DNA of 54,338 nt from Deltaproteobacteria bacterium (GCA_900299195.1 OMIX01000031.1:1-54338), one strand, 5' to 3'; counted from the stretch's first letter, positions 17,063-26,235 are shown. Translations and numbers: made by a program. Notes: generated by a model from the letters alone, not told the origin.

Positions 17063-17523
17063 TTAATCGCTCCTACCTACTGATATTTTTTCTCCTTTTG
17101 TTCTTTAATTATCCTACAGGAGGCTCTCTCTCTCCTCACCTTCTTCAAAACATTGAAGATGCCGCTAAAAGGTCCTACTTAGATCCTAAATTAGTCCAAG
17201 CTGTTATTTTTGTTGAATCTAATTTCAATTCCAAGGCGACTTCTTCCAAAGGAGCTATGGGATTAATGCAAGTCATGCCAAAAACTGCTGATAGTTGTGA
17301 AGTGCATGAACCCTATCATGCCGTGAATAATTTAATGGGAGCTTGTGAGTGCCTAAGGAAACTGATCAATCGATATCGAGGAAATTTGAAGTTGGCTCTA
17401 GCCGCCTACAATGCGGGCCCCACTAACGTGGATAAACACAAAGGTATTCCGCCGTTTCCAGAAACTCAATCTTATGTAAAGAAAATATTGTCTAAGTATT
17501 CCCAGCTTAGAAAAAACAAATAA
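17059..17523 (+). CDS. Small lytic transglycosylase (SLT domain)
   Basis: 154 residues: a signal peptide (MINRSYLLIFFLLLFFNYPT) and one SLT domain. FVESNFNSKATSSKGAMG contains the catalytic Glu and the G-x-M-Q-V-MP core follows (GLMQVMPKTA), then AAYNAGPTNV. It cleaves peptidoglycan glycan strands with 1,6-anhydro ends in the periplasm. The GTG start overlaps the previous stop as GTGA, so translation is coupled. Being small and secreted, it may open the wall locally for an export apparatus. The neighbouring single-domain FlgJ lacks a muramidase, so it could also serve the flagellum, though it is on the other strand. Confidence 0.88.
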   Translation: MINRSYLLIFFLLLFFNYPTGGSLSPHLLQNIEDAAKRSYLDPKLVQAVIFVESNFNSKATSSKGAMGLMQVMPKTADSCEVHEPYHAVNNLMGACECLRKLINRYRGNLKLALAAYNAGPTNVDKHKGIPPFPETQSYVKKILSKYSQLRKNK

Positions 17524-17555
17524 TACTCGACGCTCAACTCACAGTAGTATTCAAA

Positions 17556-18101
17556 CTACACTTCTACTGCCTTAGACACTGTCTCCATATCCTCACTGAT
17601 GTGAATTGCTTGATAGGTCGTCGTGTCTGTCGTTGGAAAAATCGTTCTTTGGTTTGTGGCACAATGCTGTTGTAAATCAGAAAAGATCGATTTGCGAATC
17701 GGATAATCCTGATTGTGAAGAATGACCTGTTTTGCAATTCGTTTTTTAAGATTAATCACAATAGGAGCCTTGAGATTGGCTGTCATTTTTGTGGGGTCCG
17801 TAGGAATAGTGATAATGCAAAAAACCTTAGCTCCACTAAGATCGGCCGCAAGCTTAAGTGCTTTGCGATCTTCATCTTCAAGTTCAACTTTATAATTTCT
17901 TTCTAAAATTTGTGGCTCAAGTAGAGGGAATGCTACGCTTGGCTTCTTAACAGCTTGGAGCCACAAAAACAGAGAATCATCCGTTCTTTCCACGAGAACA
18001 TACGAATCAATCTTAGAAAAACCCAGCATTCCTTCAGAAAAAGTGATGATATCTTCTTCAGCAACAGAGATACTGCCAAAACGAGTCGTTTCAACGTTCA
18101 T
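17556..18101 (-). CDS. fliW: Flagellar assembly factor FliW
   Basis: 181 residues. The N-terminal RFGSISVAEEDIITFSEGM and LGFSKIDSYVL are typical of FliW, followed by LWLQAVKKPSVAFPLLEP. FliW binds flagellin and, when free, binds CsrA and blocks it from repressing flagellin translation. It follows csrA by 57 bases on the same strand, the expected partner. The C-terminus is some 30 residues longer than compact Firmicute FliW. Upstream AGGAGATC (RBS) precedes ATG 18101. Confidence 0.9.
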   Translation of the reverse strand: MNVETTRFGSISVAEEDIITFSEGMLGFSKIDSYVLVERTDDSLFLWLQAVKKPSVAFPLLEPQILERNYKVELEDEDRKALKLAADLSGAKVFCIITIPTDPTKMTANLKAPIVINLKKRIAKQVILHNQDYPIRKSIFSDLQQHCATNQRTIFPTTDTTTYQAIHISEDMETVSKAVEV

Positions 18102-18158
18102 TAATGATCTCCTTACGAAAGCCTAATTTTTGATGCAATAGGGACGAATATAAAAATG

Positions 18159-18392
18159 TTAACTGGCCCTTACAGGCTTAGCAACACTTTTTACAGGGGA
18201 TGGATTTTGGGATTCTGCGGCAAGTTTATTTTGTTCTTGAATGGCGATGTAGATCTCTTCTCGATGAATCTTAGTATTACGCGGAGCTTCTATACCTAAT
18301 CGGACGTGTCCGCCCTTTATTTGAACAACGACAATTTTAATATCGTCGTCGATCGTAATAGATTCACCCAGTTTTCTTGTTAAAACTAACAT
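18159..18392 (-). CDS. csrA: Carbon storage regulator CsrA
   Basis: 77 residues. MLVLTRKLGESITIDDDIKI and VRLGIEAPRNTKIHREEIY are the canonical CsrA core; the Arg near residue 44 that contacts RNA is retained (PRNTKIHREE). The protein binds GGA-containing leader RNAs. The tail (QNPSPVKSVAKPVRAS) is a little longer and more basic than usual. It lies between flgL and fliW, so it belongs to the flagellar control loop in which FliW titrates it. Confidence 0.95.
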   Translation of the reverse strand: MLVLTRKLGESITIDDDIKIVVVQIKGGHVRLGIEAPRNTKIHREEIYIAIQEQNKLAAESQNPSPVKSVAKPVRAS

Positions 18393-18413
18393 TCGTTCTC
18401 GTCTCTACTCTAC

Positions 18414-18441
18414 CTATCGGTAGAACTTCGTTAGGGCTTTA
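18414..18441 (-). promoter_or_regulatory. Possible sigma-28 promoter upstream of csrA
   Basis: On the minus strand TAAA (18441-18438) is followed after 16 bases by ACCGATAG (18421-18414), close to TAAA-N15-GCCGATAA, the flagellar sigma-28 consensus. It lies 22 bases before csrA. The spacing is one base long and CTACC/GGTAG forms a small dyad here, so this is tentative. Confidence 0.35.
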
Positions 18442-18497
18442 CCCAAAGTTTAAGGGGAAAAGCTAGCGCGTCGCGCGATTCAAAAGAGGTTAAATCC

Positions 18498-19394
18498 CTA
18501 AGGCTTTAATAAGATATCGGCAGGTGATTCACTCATGATTTTATGAGAGCTCTCTAAAGCGGCTCTAAGGACGGTCTGATCACGAGCCAAATCAGAAAAC
18601 ACTTTAATCGGATTGGCTTCCTCAATCTGCGAGATCGCATCCAGCTGAGCTATTTTATGTTCTGCATTGCGATCGATAGCCTTATCAATAGCTAAAGAGC
18701 TCCCTGCAAGCTGGGTTCTAGAAATTGAAATCTGGTCGGTCGCTTTGGTAAAAACATTCAAGGATCCTCCTACGAGGTCAGGATCGTTAGTCTCAAGCCC
18801 CTGAATCAAGTCCCTCATGGCCTTAACAATATTAACGCCGTCCTTGATTCCCTCTCCTAGAATTGCCTGGCTTCCCGAAACGTTGATGGGGACAAAAACT
18901 CCACGATCAATTTCAATTTCAATTTTTCCAGAATCTCCCAAGAACTTTCCCTCAATATCAAAAGCAGGCCCCATCGAGTTTTGTCCGCCAAGTAGAGTTC
19001 TAGGACCAAACTTAGTATTTAGATTCTGAATGAAATTTTCATAAAGCCCCTTAACTTCAGGAAGCACATGCTTAGTCACATCGCCCGCAGCATTTCCAAT
19101 AGCAGACAAAGCTAGAGTATGAATTTTTTGAACTAAATCTTGTGCATTTGCTAACACGCCATCTGTGGTGCTAATCATGTGGCTTGCTACACCCGCATTT
19201 TTGGAAATTCCCTCACGGATATTAACATCATTTTTTTGAGTGGAAACAATTAACCACTCGGCAGGGGCTTGCGAAGGCCGAGAAATTTCTTTAAGACTGC
19301 TCGACTTCTCTGCAGAAACAGCCTCTTTCTCCTTAGCATTTTGAATATTTCTTTGAGCAGTATCGAATAATTGGGCTGTAGATACGCGTGACAT
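18498..19394 (-). CDS. flgL: Flagellar hook-filament junction protein FlgL
   Basis: 298 residues, the usual length of FlgL (HAP3). The N-terminus MSRVSTAQLFDTAQRNIQNA and the C-terminal helix (SDLARDQTVLRAALESSHKI) are the paired D0/D1 coiled coils of flagellin-like proteins, with 'GPRTLLGGQN' in the middle matching the FlgL 'YLFGG' area. It joins the hook-associated FlgK to the filament outside the cell. It begins 13 bases after flgK stops, and csrA follows. Confidence 0.9.
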   Translation of the reverse strand: MSRVSTAQLFDTAQRNIQNAKEKEAVSAEKSSSLKEISRPSQAPAEWLIVSTQKNDVNIREGISKNAGVASHMISTTDGVLANAQDLVQKIHTLALSAIGNAAGDVTKHVLPEVKGLYENFIQNLNTKFGPRTLLGGQNSMGPAFDIEGKFLGDSGKIEIEIDRGVFVPINVSGSQAILGEGIKDGVNIVKAMRDLIQGLETNDPDLVGGSLNVFTKATDQISISRTQLAGSSLAIDKAIDRNAEHKIAQLDAISQIEEANPIKVFSDLARDQTVLRAALESSHKIMSESPADILLKP

Positions 19395-19407
19395 ATTTTT
19401 TTCTCAC

Positions 19408-20838
19408 TTAATCTTTAAGACTTAAAATCGTATTGAACAAATCTTCACCGACCTTCATCGCTTTGGCTGAGGCGTTGAACACCGTTTGAAACTGAATCAT
19501 ATTTACTGCCTCTTCCTCTAAGTTCACCCCTTCTACCGACTGACGATAATTTTCTAACTGTTGAACGACATCACGCTGGTGCGATAGTAAATTTCCTTCT
19601 CTTTGAGTTTCAACTCCAATACGAGCGACTAAGGCGTTCAAAGACTCGTTGATAGTGTGCTGCTCTTGCGTTCCCAAATGGTTGGTAGCCAATCCCTTTT
19701 CATTTTGAATATTAGCCAATTTAAGGGCAATCTCATTGCTTCCTGGCTTATCCCCCGACATCCCCACAGCAATATTCTCAAAATTATCCTTAATAACATC
19801 ATTGAGATCAAAACGGTACGCAGCTCCTTGAGAAGAGGATCCAATATCTTTGAAAAAATCCCTACCCGAAACTCCATCCATCCCCTCGCCTTCTTTATGA
19901 ATTGAATTAACATTAGTCGCAATATGGTAAGCAATATTATCTAAGTGCTCGATAGCTGGATTAAGAACTTTATCTCTGACTTGCATCATTCCGCCAAGTT
20001 CGCCATCGGTGATTCCTTTGGAAATTTTTCGCCCTTCTCCATGATTTTTAATAAAGAGATCCAATGAGCCAGGCCCCTTTTCCCCTTCGGAGGCAGTTCT
20101 GACGGCAAAGATATCGTTTGAATTTTCCCCTTGAACTAAAACGCAACCTCCGGTCACAACAGAAATTTGTCCTAAATCATCAATGTGAGTTTGAAAGTTA
20201 ATTTTTTGAGAAAGATCTCTCATCACACCGTCTCGTTTATCCTCTAATTCTAGAACGGTATCTTTTCGGGTGCTCCCCTGCATGATAGTTCGATTAAGCT
20301 CAGCCAACTCCTTCGTTAAGCGGTTAACTTGTGCCACATTGTCTTCGATTCGATAGTCGAGGTCCTGTTTCATTCCCTCCAAATCGGCTGACATATTTCG
20401 AATTCCAGAGGCTAAAGCCTGCCCACTACTTTGAACTACATTTCGAATAGCGGTTGTCTCAGGGCTTAGGGACATTTCTCTTAAATCTCCAAAAAACTTA
20501 TTCACCAGATTGTTAACATTATCGGCATCTCTTTGGGCTACGATTTCGATTCTTTGAAGATTTTCAGCTTTGGCCCGAGTGCCCCCAAAAGATTGAGACT
20601 CATCAATGATCTGCTTATTCACAAATTGATCATGAACACGAATGACCTGTTTAACTTCTACCCCACTTCCCATGTTAGCGCCTTGGGGGATAGATAGATT
20701 GTTAGTTTCTACAACGGCTCGTCTTCTGGTGTAGCCTGGTGTATTCGCGTTAGCTATATTTCCGGTTGTAGTTTGAAGTGCTTGTCGGTTCGAGGTCAAA
20801 CCTTGGCGTCCGATTTCTAGAATATCATTAACAGCCAT
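19408..20838 (-). CDS. flgK: Flagellar hook-associated protein FlgK
   Basis: 476 residues. The N-terminal motif LTSNRQALQTTTGNIANANTPGYTRR is the conserved rod/hook-protein signature and the C-terminal NLEEEAVNMIQFQTVFNASA plus AKAMKVGEDLFNTIL completes the D0 pair. FlgK (HAP1) caps the hook-filament junction. Its ATG shares one base with the flgN stop (TAATG), so translation is coupled. The middle is shorter than the ~550 residues of enteric FlgK. Confidence 0.93.
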   Translation of the reverse strand: MAVNDILEIGRQGLTSNRQALQTTTGNIANANTPGYTRRRAVVETNNLSIPQGANMGSGVEVKQVIRVHDQFVNKQIIDESQSFGGTRAKAENLQRIEIVAQRDADNVNNLVNKFFGDLREMSLSPETTAIRNVVQSSGQALASGIRNMSADLEGMKQDLDYRIEDNVAQVNRLTKELAELNRTIMQGSTRKDTVLELEDKRDGVMRDLSQKINFQTHIDDLGQISVVTGGCVLVQGENSNDIFAVRTASEGEKGPGSLDLFIKNHGEGRKISKGITDGELGGMMQVRDKVLNPAIEHLDNIAYHIATNVNSIHKEGEGMDGVSGRDFFKDIGSSSQGAAYRFDLNDVIKDNFENIAVGMSGDKPGSNEIALKLANIQNEKGLATNHLGTQEQHTINESLNALVARIGVETQREGNLLSHQRDVVQQLENYRQSVEGVNLEEEAVNMIQFQTVFNASAKAMKVGEDLFNTILSLKD

Positions 20839-21320
20839 TAGTACCTTCCTTCCACAACCGATCCTTGAGAATTTTGATCAACCCGCTTACCTTTAGGAGA
20901 GTAAGTGGCATGTTGTCCTAGAAGTCGTTTTAAATTTTCTACCAAACGATCTAGATTCTTCATCGAGTGGTTAATAAACCTTTGATTGTGTTCACACAGT
21001 CCTCTCAACTCGTTCCAAGAGAGTTCCCAGCTTTCTTTTTTGGTATTCCATTCAGCTTGCAAGAGGGGATCGGAGAAGGATAACGAAGCCATGGCATCCG
21101 ATTGAAAGTGCTCTCGCATAAATTTTTTAAGCTCAGCTTTTTTTCGTTGTAGCTTTAGCATGCCACTATCTTTTTGAGACACTAAAATTAAAATGTCATC
21201 TGTATTAAGAGTAATCAATGCGGCTCTTTCTTTAATTAAAATTTCTTTTAAATTCCTAGCGTGTGCTACACACTCATCAGTGAGATTAAACAGATAATTT
21301 GCAAAAGGGTTTTTAGCCAT
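20838..21320 (-). CDS. flgN: Flagellar chaperone FlgN-like
   Basis: 160 residues, all helical and rich in Lys/Glu/Leu, typical of FlgN export chaperones that hold FlgK and FlgL before secretion. There is no strong motif, so the call rests on length, composition and its position directly before flgK with a 1-base overlap. The central segment QRKKAELKKFMREHF matches the conserved helix of the family. The last 30 residues are polar and disordered. Confidence 0.75.
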   Translation of the reverse strand: MAKNPFANYLFNLTDECVAHARNLKEILIKERAALITLNTDDILILVSQKDSGMLKLQRKKAELKKFMREHFQSDAMASLSFSDPLLQAEWNTKKESWELSWNELRGLCEHNQRFINHSMKNLDRLVENLKRLLGQHATYSPKGKRVDQNSQGSVVEGRY

Positions 21321-21384
21321 AGAGGTAGCCCGTGACTAGATGATCCAGCCGTAAACGCAAGACTGTGTTTAAGAAATTTTAAAT

Positions 21385-21729
21385 TTAGAGACTGTTTTTA
21401 CCGAAATCTGAATTCATGTGTTCATCGACCAAACGATCGGCAATCTCTTTCGCATCCACATGATAAGTTCCAGCTTGAATACTTTTCTTCAAAGCCTCAA
21501 GTTTATCGGCTCGATTTTCACTAAATGACTTAGCGATCTCAGAAGCTTGGCGCATGAGTTGAGCACCATCTGAAATTTCCACATCGGCACCTGAACGACT
21601 CGCAGTTCCCACACCGCCTAATGAGGATTCAACCCCTTGCGTTTTAGCCGCTTTCTGAGCATTTTTGGTGTTATCAACTTTGGTCTCTGTCGTGTAGGGA
21701 TTGGGAGTCGGATTGTGGGTAACCTTCAT
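21385..21729 (-). CDS. flgM: Anti-sigma-28 factor FlgM
   Basis: 114 residues. The C-terminal half (EALKKSIQAGTYHVDAKEIA, DRLVDEHM) is the helical FlgM domain that binds FliA; the N-terminal half is Thr/Gly/Asn-rich and disordered, as expected for a secreted anti-sigma factor. 'ADVEISDGAQLMRQA' is the usual linker. When the hook is complete FlgM is exported and sigma-28 genes switch on. AAGGAG lies six bases before ATG 21729. Confidence 0.88.
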   Translation of the reverse strand: MKVTHNPTPNPYTTETKVDNTKNAQKAAKTQGVESSLGGVGTASRSGADVEISDGAQLMRQASEIAKSFSENRADKLEALKKSIQAGTYHVDAKEIADRLVDEHMNSDFGKNSL

Positions 21730-21768
21730 ATATGCTCCTTGATAAAGAAACCTTACAGTTTAAGTGTA

Positions 21769-22062
21769 TCACTTAGCTCTCGATTGCCGCAATAAATGGT
21801 CATAAATCATTTGAGAAAGTCCGAGTTGCTCTGTGTCAGCCATTTTTTCAGAGTACTGATTGTCCAGCATAGACTGATAAATGCGCTCAGCATTACTTTC
21901 AGGGATAATGCCCCCTTTCACCACCGTTTTACGCATGGCTGAAACCATTTGATTCACAAAGAGGCTTTCAAATTGTTTTGCCACTTTTCTTACTTCAGGA
22001 TGCTCTTCTCGCTTTGAAGGCTCTGAAGGGGCCATTGGATTTAAATTAGGATCGATTTTCAT
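21769..22062 (-). CDS. flgJ: Rod-binding protein FlgJ, muramidase-free
   Basis: 97 residues covering only the N-terminal rod-capping domain (QFESLFVNQMVSAMRKT, YQSMLDNQYSEKMADTEQLG). The peptidoglycan-hydrolase domain of enteric FlgJ is absent, as in many deltaproteobacteria and alphaproteobacteria. A separate lytic enzyme is then needed to let the rod cross the wall. It overlaps flgI by 4 bases (ATGA). Confidence 0.88.
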   Translation of the reverse strand: MKIDPNLNPMAPSEPSKREEHPEVRKVAKQFESLFVNQMVSAMRKTVVKGGIIPESNAERIYQSMLDNQYSEKMADTEQLGLSQMIYDHLLRQSRAK

Positions 22063-23153
22063 TGCATCTCCAAATCAGCTAATAAAGCCCCGCTGGCTTT
22101 TAGAGCCTGAAGAATAGCGATCAAATCCTCAGCTGAAGCCCCAGTCTCATTGATCGCTGAGACCACATCCGAAATACTTGGCCCAGGGTTCATCAGCATC
22201 ACCTTTTTAGCCGCTTCCCCCTCTTGCCCCTCGTTTGCAGCAGGCGCCGCGGGAGCATTTTGCCCAGTCGAACTGACAGCCCTCGTAGCATTAGTATTGG
22301 CCTGATTTTTTATTTCTAACTTCAAATTACCATGGGCAATCGCTACAGGAGAAATTCTCACTTGTTCGCCTAAAATCACAGTACCCGTTTTAGAATTAAT
22401 AATGACTTTAGCTCTGCGATCGGCCTCAACTTCAAGACTCTCAATTTGAGCAATCAATTCGATAGGATTAGACTCAAGGCTATAAGGGTACATCACTTCT
22501 ACCGTAGAGGCATCCTGAGCTACTGCGTATCTTCCTCCTAATTCGTCGTTAATTTTCTTAGCCATTCTCACAGCCGTCGTAAAATCGGGGTTATTGATCA
22601 CATATCTTAGCTGTTTCTCCTGAGAGACATCCCAGCCCACCTCTCTTTCGAGGCTGGCTCCTCCAGAAATGACTCCGCTCACCATGTTAGAAGAACTTCC
22701 CCCACCTGCAGCCCCCGCCCCTCCTTTATTTTCTTTTTTTAGAACCATCACTTTGCCTTGGGCCATGGCGTAGATTTTTCCATCCGGACCTTTCAGAGAG
22801 GTCATCATCAAAGTTCCGCTATCTAAACTGCTTGCAGTCCCAATCGAAGCTAAATGAACATCTAATTGCTGCCCCACTTTAGAAAAAGGCGGTAAGGTCG
22901 CAGTCACAACAACCGCAGCTGCATTTTTGGTATCCATTTTTTGGGACTTCACATCGACTCCCAGACCTTTTAAAACAAGCCCCATGGAACTTTCAGTTAA
23001 CTCATTCGCCTTGTCCCCAGTGCCAGGAAGACCAATCACCAAACCATAACCAAAAAGTTGATTGTTTCTTGCCCCCTTCAACATAGCGATATCTTTGATT
23101 CGAGCTGAAAACCCCATACTGCAAATTAAAAAAAACAAAATAAAATATTTCAT
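22059..23153 (-). CDS. flgI: Flagellar P-ring protein FlgI
   Basis: 364 residues with a signal peptide (MKYFILFFLICSMGFSARIK). IAMLKGARNNQLFGYGLVIG, LPGTGDKANELTESSM and 'MTSLKGPDGKIYAMAQG' are hallmark FlgI segments, and 'VVSAINETGASAEDLIAILQ' closes it. It forms the periplasmic P-ring around the rod. Two low-complexity inserts are seen (GGAGAAGGGSS at about 145; Ala/Gly/Glu-rich near 305). Confidence 0.96.
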   Translation of the reverse strand: MKYFILFFLICSMGFSARIKDIAMLKGARNNQLFGYGLVIGLPGTGDKANELTESSMGLVLKGLGVDVKSQKMDTKNAAAVVVTATLPPFSKVGQQLDVHLASIGTASSLDSGTLMMTSLKGPDGKIYAMAQGKVMVLKKENKGGAGAAGGGSSSNMVSGVISGGASLEREVGWDVSQEKQLRYVINNPDFTTAVRMAKKINDELGGRYAVAQDASTVEVMYPYSLESNPIELIAQIESLEVEADRRAKVIINSKTGTVILGEQVRISPVAIAHGNLKLEIKNQANTNATRAVSSTGQNAPAAPAANEGQEGEAAKKVMLMNPGPSISDVVSAINETGASAEDLIAILQALKASGALLADLEMQ

Positions 23154-23171
23154 GATTTTTTTCCTTAACTT

Positions 23172-23828
23172 CTATTTTTTATCTGTGTTTTCTTGAGCTT
23201 TCTTAGAATCCTGCTGAAAAGCATGTTTCTGTTCGTCAAAAGTTTCTAATTTTAAATTCATTAAAGCGTCTGAAGAAACGGTATCGTCAGAAGCGATTTC
23301 TCTCTCTCTTAAAACCCCCTCTAAAACCACATAAGGTTGCTCTTTGCCAATCTTAAACGCTCTGTTAACCCCCACTCGATAGGCTCCATTGGGCAAAACT
23401 TCAAGAATGGTCGCTTCGACTGCAGCGGTGTCATCTTTTTTTGCCATGGTCTGATTAGCACTAGCAGGCTCACGAGATTCAGTTTTGGAATCGTTTTTCC
23501 CCTCTGATTTAGGATCGTTATTCGCTTTAGCAGACTCAGGTCGTCGGTTCTGATTCATCGCCATCGAGATGCGATCTTTAAAAGGTTCATTCACTTTCAC
23601 AGTGACAGTATCTCCAACCAATCGAGCTGCTGATGAATTGTAGATGGAATTCCATCGAGAGTCTTCGCTCCAAAGCGAACCTGGTTCTCGCTTAGCGGGT
23701 TTGGGAACCTCATATCGATGGGACACTTTAGGAGTGGTACTCACCTCTTCGGGAGGAGCACTTTTAGTTCCAAACATCGCACAACCTGTCAGAACAACCC
23801 AGACTAAAGATAAAACAATCTTTTGCAA
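23172..23828 (-). CDS. flgH: Flagellar L-ring lipoprotein FlgH
   Basis: 218 residues. MQKIVLSLVWVVLTGC gives a lipobox, then GSLWSEDSRWNSIYNSSAAR and 'GDTVTVKVNE' match FlgH, and 'AVEATILEVLPNGAYRV' the conserved barrel end. FlgH forms the L-ring in the outer membrane. A Lys/Glu/Asn/Asp-rich insert sits at about 95-135, and the C-terminal tail is hydrophilic. 18 bases before flgI. Confidence 0.9.
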   Translation of the reverse strand: MQKIVLSLVWVVLTGCAMFGTKSAPPEEVSTTPKVSHRYEVPKPAKREPGSLWSEDSRWNSIYNSSAARLVGDTVTVKVNEPFKDRISMAMNQNRRPESAKANNDPKSEGKNDSKTESREPASANQTMAKKDDTAAVEATILEVLPNGAYRVGVNRAFKIGKEQPYVVLEGVLREREIASDDTVSSDALMNLKLETFDEQKHAFQQDSKKAQENTDKK

Positions 23829-23845
23829 AACAACCTCCTCAATAA

Positions 23846-24535
23846 CTAGTGAAGTGAAACTTCACCAGGTTGAACCACTCGAGCCTGAATCACTTTCTTC
23901 GAATGCGCATTTTCAACTCGAATCCACTGATTTTCTCGACCGTTTTCTAAAGCCTTCACCCTGAGAGACACTTTAATCGAAGGAGTTTCTCGAACCAGAG
24001 CCACGCTTTCACCTGAGTTCACGATAAAAGGAATCTGGGTGTGCTGATGAGAAATCACTGAGCCTGGAGTGATGTAGGCTCTTGCTCGCAGCTTTTGTAG
24101 ATTTTCCATTCGATGATAAAATCCAGTCACTCGAAAAGGGGAAACCTCTCGTTCTTGTAACTGCGTATTTTCTTGTGTGAAAGATTCACTGTTTCGAATA
24201 GCCGTTTTAGCTACTGCGATGGGAACATAGAGTTTCACCACAGCCGTTCCAAAAGTTCTGCGGACACTTCCATTGTCTGGCCAAGCCACTTCAAAGTTCA
24301 CCCATCCCAAAGAAGGCTTTGGATCCACACTGATCACTTGGGCCTCGGCGGGGATGAGATCTTTCGCATAGACTCTCTCCAACTCAACTCGACCTTGATT
24401 TTCAAATTGAGCGCTCAGGTAGTTTTTAAGTTTCTGTTCCAGAGTGTTGTTAGAGTTAGTTGAATTATCTAAAGCTGCAAAAGCAACTCCGCTTAACAAG
24501 ATCAACACTCCCCATTTTGCTATTGGTATTTTCAT
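23846..24535 (-). CDS. flgA: P-ring assembly chaperone FlgA
   Basis: 229 residues. A signal peptide (MKIPIAKWGVLILLSGVAFA) is followed by a variable region and a C-terminal SAF-like domain: 'RARAYITPGSVISHQHTQ' and 'SLRVKALENGRENQWIRVEN' then 'KKVIQARVVQPGEVSL'. FlgA escorts FlgI in the periplasm during P-ring assembly. Four bases separate it from flgG upstream. The N-terminal part is weakly conserved. Confidence 0.88.
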   Translation of the reverse strand: MKIPIAKWGVLILLSGVAFAALDNSTNSNNTLEQKLKNYLSAQFENQGRVELERVYAKDLIPAEAQVISVDPKPSLGWVNFEVAWPDNGSVRRTFGTAVVKLYVPIAVAKTAIRNSESFTQENTQLQEREVSPFRVTGFYHRMENLQKLRARAYITPGSVISHQHTQIPFIVNSGESVALVRETPSIKVSLRVKALENGRENQWIRVENAHSKKVIQARVVQPGEVSLH

Positions 24536-24539
24536 TTAA

Positions 24540-25325
24540 TTACCTAATCACAGTATTGGTATTTTGAAGAAGTTGATCGACGGTTTGAATCACTTTGGAG
24601 TTCATTTCAAAGGCTCGCTGAGCCGTGATCATATCGGTCATTTCATGAACCACATCGACATTTGAGCTCTCAATATAATTTTGCATGATAGCTCCGGTGG
24701 TTCCTGTATTTGGAGTTCCTACGTTAGCCTGACCGCTAGCTTCAGTGGCTAAATAAAGATTTTTGCCGTGGGCTTTTAAACCCGCATTATTAATAAAGGT
24801 CGCAAGTTGAATTTGTCCTAATTGCGTGCGCTCTGCCTCAGAGATCAATCCCCAGACAGTTCCATTGTCCGAAATTTCAATTTTCTTAATATTCGGAGGG
24901 ACGATGATTTCAGGTTGAAGAGGATACCCATCAATGGTTTCTACCCTGCCCGTTGCTGACTTATAAAAAGACCCATCTCGGCTGTAGCCGGTCTCGCCAG
25001 TCGGCATCCCAATCATAAAAAAGCCGTCTCCCCTCACCATCATATCGAGGTCCCTGCTTGTGTGAACCGGACTTCCCATTTCAAAATTTCGCTGAGTACC
25101 GCTCACTTTCACTCCCATCCCTCTTTGAATTCCGACAGGGGCTTGGGTTTGTGCGGAAGTATTAGCTCCTGGTTCTTGAAGCGTCTCATAAAGAAGGTCC
25201 TGAAATTCCGCCCTCTCTTTTTTGTAACCAGTCGTATTTACGTTGGCCAAATTGTTCGAGATGCTATTAATTTGAGCCATTTGGGCTTCCATTCCTGAAG
25301 CGGCCGATTTCAAAGCGGTAATCAT
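24540..25325 (-). CDS. flgG: Distal rod protein FlgG
   Basis: 261 residues, the usual length. MITALKSAASGMEAQMAQI and NSISNNLANVNTTGYKKERA are the flagellar rod signature; 'YSRDGSF' and the C-terminal ESSNVDVVHEMTDMITAQRA with FEMNSKVIQT are diagnostic of FlgG. It builds the distal rod. TAAGGAG lies seven bases upstream of ATG. Confidence 0.96.
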   Translation of the reverse strand: MITALKSAASGMEAQMAQINSISNNLANVNTTGYKKERAEFQDLLYETLQEPGANTSAQTQAPVGIQRGMGVKVSGTQRNFEMGSPVHTSRDLDMMVRGDGFFMIGMPTGETGYSRDGSFYKSATGRVETIDGYPLQPEIIVPPNIKKIEISDNGTVWGLISEAERTQLGQIQLATFINNAGLKAHGKNLYLATEASGQANVGTPNTGTTGAIMQNYIESSNVDVVHEMTDMITAQRAFEMNSKVIQTVDQLLQNTNTVIR

Positions 25326-25353
25326 AATGTTCTCCTTAATGCTCTTTTATTTT

Positions 25354-26235
25354 TTACTTGGTCAGTTCATTAGCAGTTTTGCTATCAATTTCCTGATAAG
25401 TCTTGATGGCCTGCAAATGAGATTCATAAGCTCGTGTCGCTTCAATCATCCGAGTCATCTCGGAGATTGGATTCACATTTGAACTTTCAATAAATCCCTG
25501 GTGAATTTTTGTTTTGATTTCCTCGTTTTTCAAATTGTTGGGCGAAACATTTTTGAAATAGGTATTCCCTGACTTTTCAAGCCATTGTTCTTCGTGAAAC
25601 TCTTCAATATTCAATTGAGCCACTTGAATTCCATTTTGACGAATGATGCCCTCTTGCCCGATTTCTATGGGGCCATTTCCTAACTGAATCAATCGCTGTT
25701 CAGGGCGAGGATTCCTTCCGGGAGCCGGCACCTGTTTTCCAGTAGCATCGATCACACCAAAAAGGTCACCTTCTGCGGGTGTCGTCGATTGGACTTTGTC
25801 CGCTTTAGCTAAAACAGGATATCCATTGCCAGTAACTAAAACCCCCTGAGGAGAGATATTGAAGTTTCCTTGTCGCGTGTATTGAACTCCAGAAGGCGTC
25901 AAAACTTCAAAAAAACCTTTTCCATCTAAAGCCATATCCAAAGCCCGACCTGTTTTTTCTACATTACCTTGACGAAAATCGGTGTACACCCCATCCATCT
26001 CGACAAAGCTTTTGTCTCCCGAGGGTCTTCCATTGATAGAGCTTGAAGAGATAATTTCTCTAGGTAAAGACTCCACGGAATCGTTTCTTCGTAAATCGGT
26101 GAGATATTCGTTGAAGGTTCCAGAATCTCGCTTAAATCCCGGTGTGTTTGCGTTAGCTAGATTATTAGCAATCAATTCTAATTCATGGCTCTTTGCGATG
26201 CCACCTGACAAAGCGGTATAAACGCCCTTATCCAT
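25354..26235 (-). CDS. flgF: Proximal rod protein FlgF
   Basis: 293 residues. MDKGVYTALSGGIAKSHELE and LIANNLANANTPGFKRDSG show the rod-protein N-terminus, and ESSNVNPISEMTRMIEATRA the C-terminus. It is longer than FlgG with a less conserved middle, so FlgF rather than a second FlgG, although the two are close paralogues. It is the first gene of the flg block; AGAGGA precedes the ATG, and a sigma-54 type promoter lies about 85-100 bases upstream. Confidence 0.88.
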   Translation of the reverse strand: MDKGVYTALSGGIAKSHELELIANNLANANTPGFKRDSGTFNEYLTDLRRNDSVESLPREIISSSSINGRPSGDKSFVEMDGVYTDFRQGNVEKTGRALDMALDGKGFFEVLTPSGVQYTRQGNFNISPQGVLVTGNGYPVLAKADKVQSTTPAEGDLFGVIDATGKQVPAPGRNPRPEQRLIQLGNGPIEIGQEGIIRQNGIQVAQLNIEEFHEEQWLEKSGNTYFKNVSPNNLKNEEIKTKIHQGFIESSNVNPISEMTRMIEATRAYESHLQAIKTYQEIDSKTANELTK

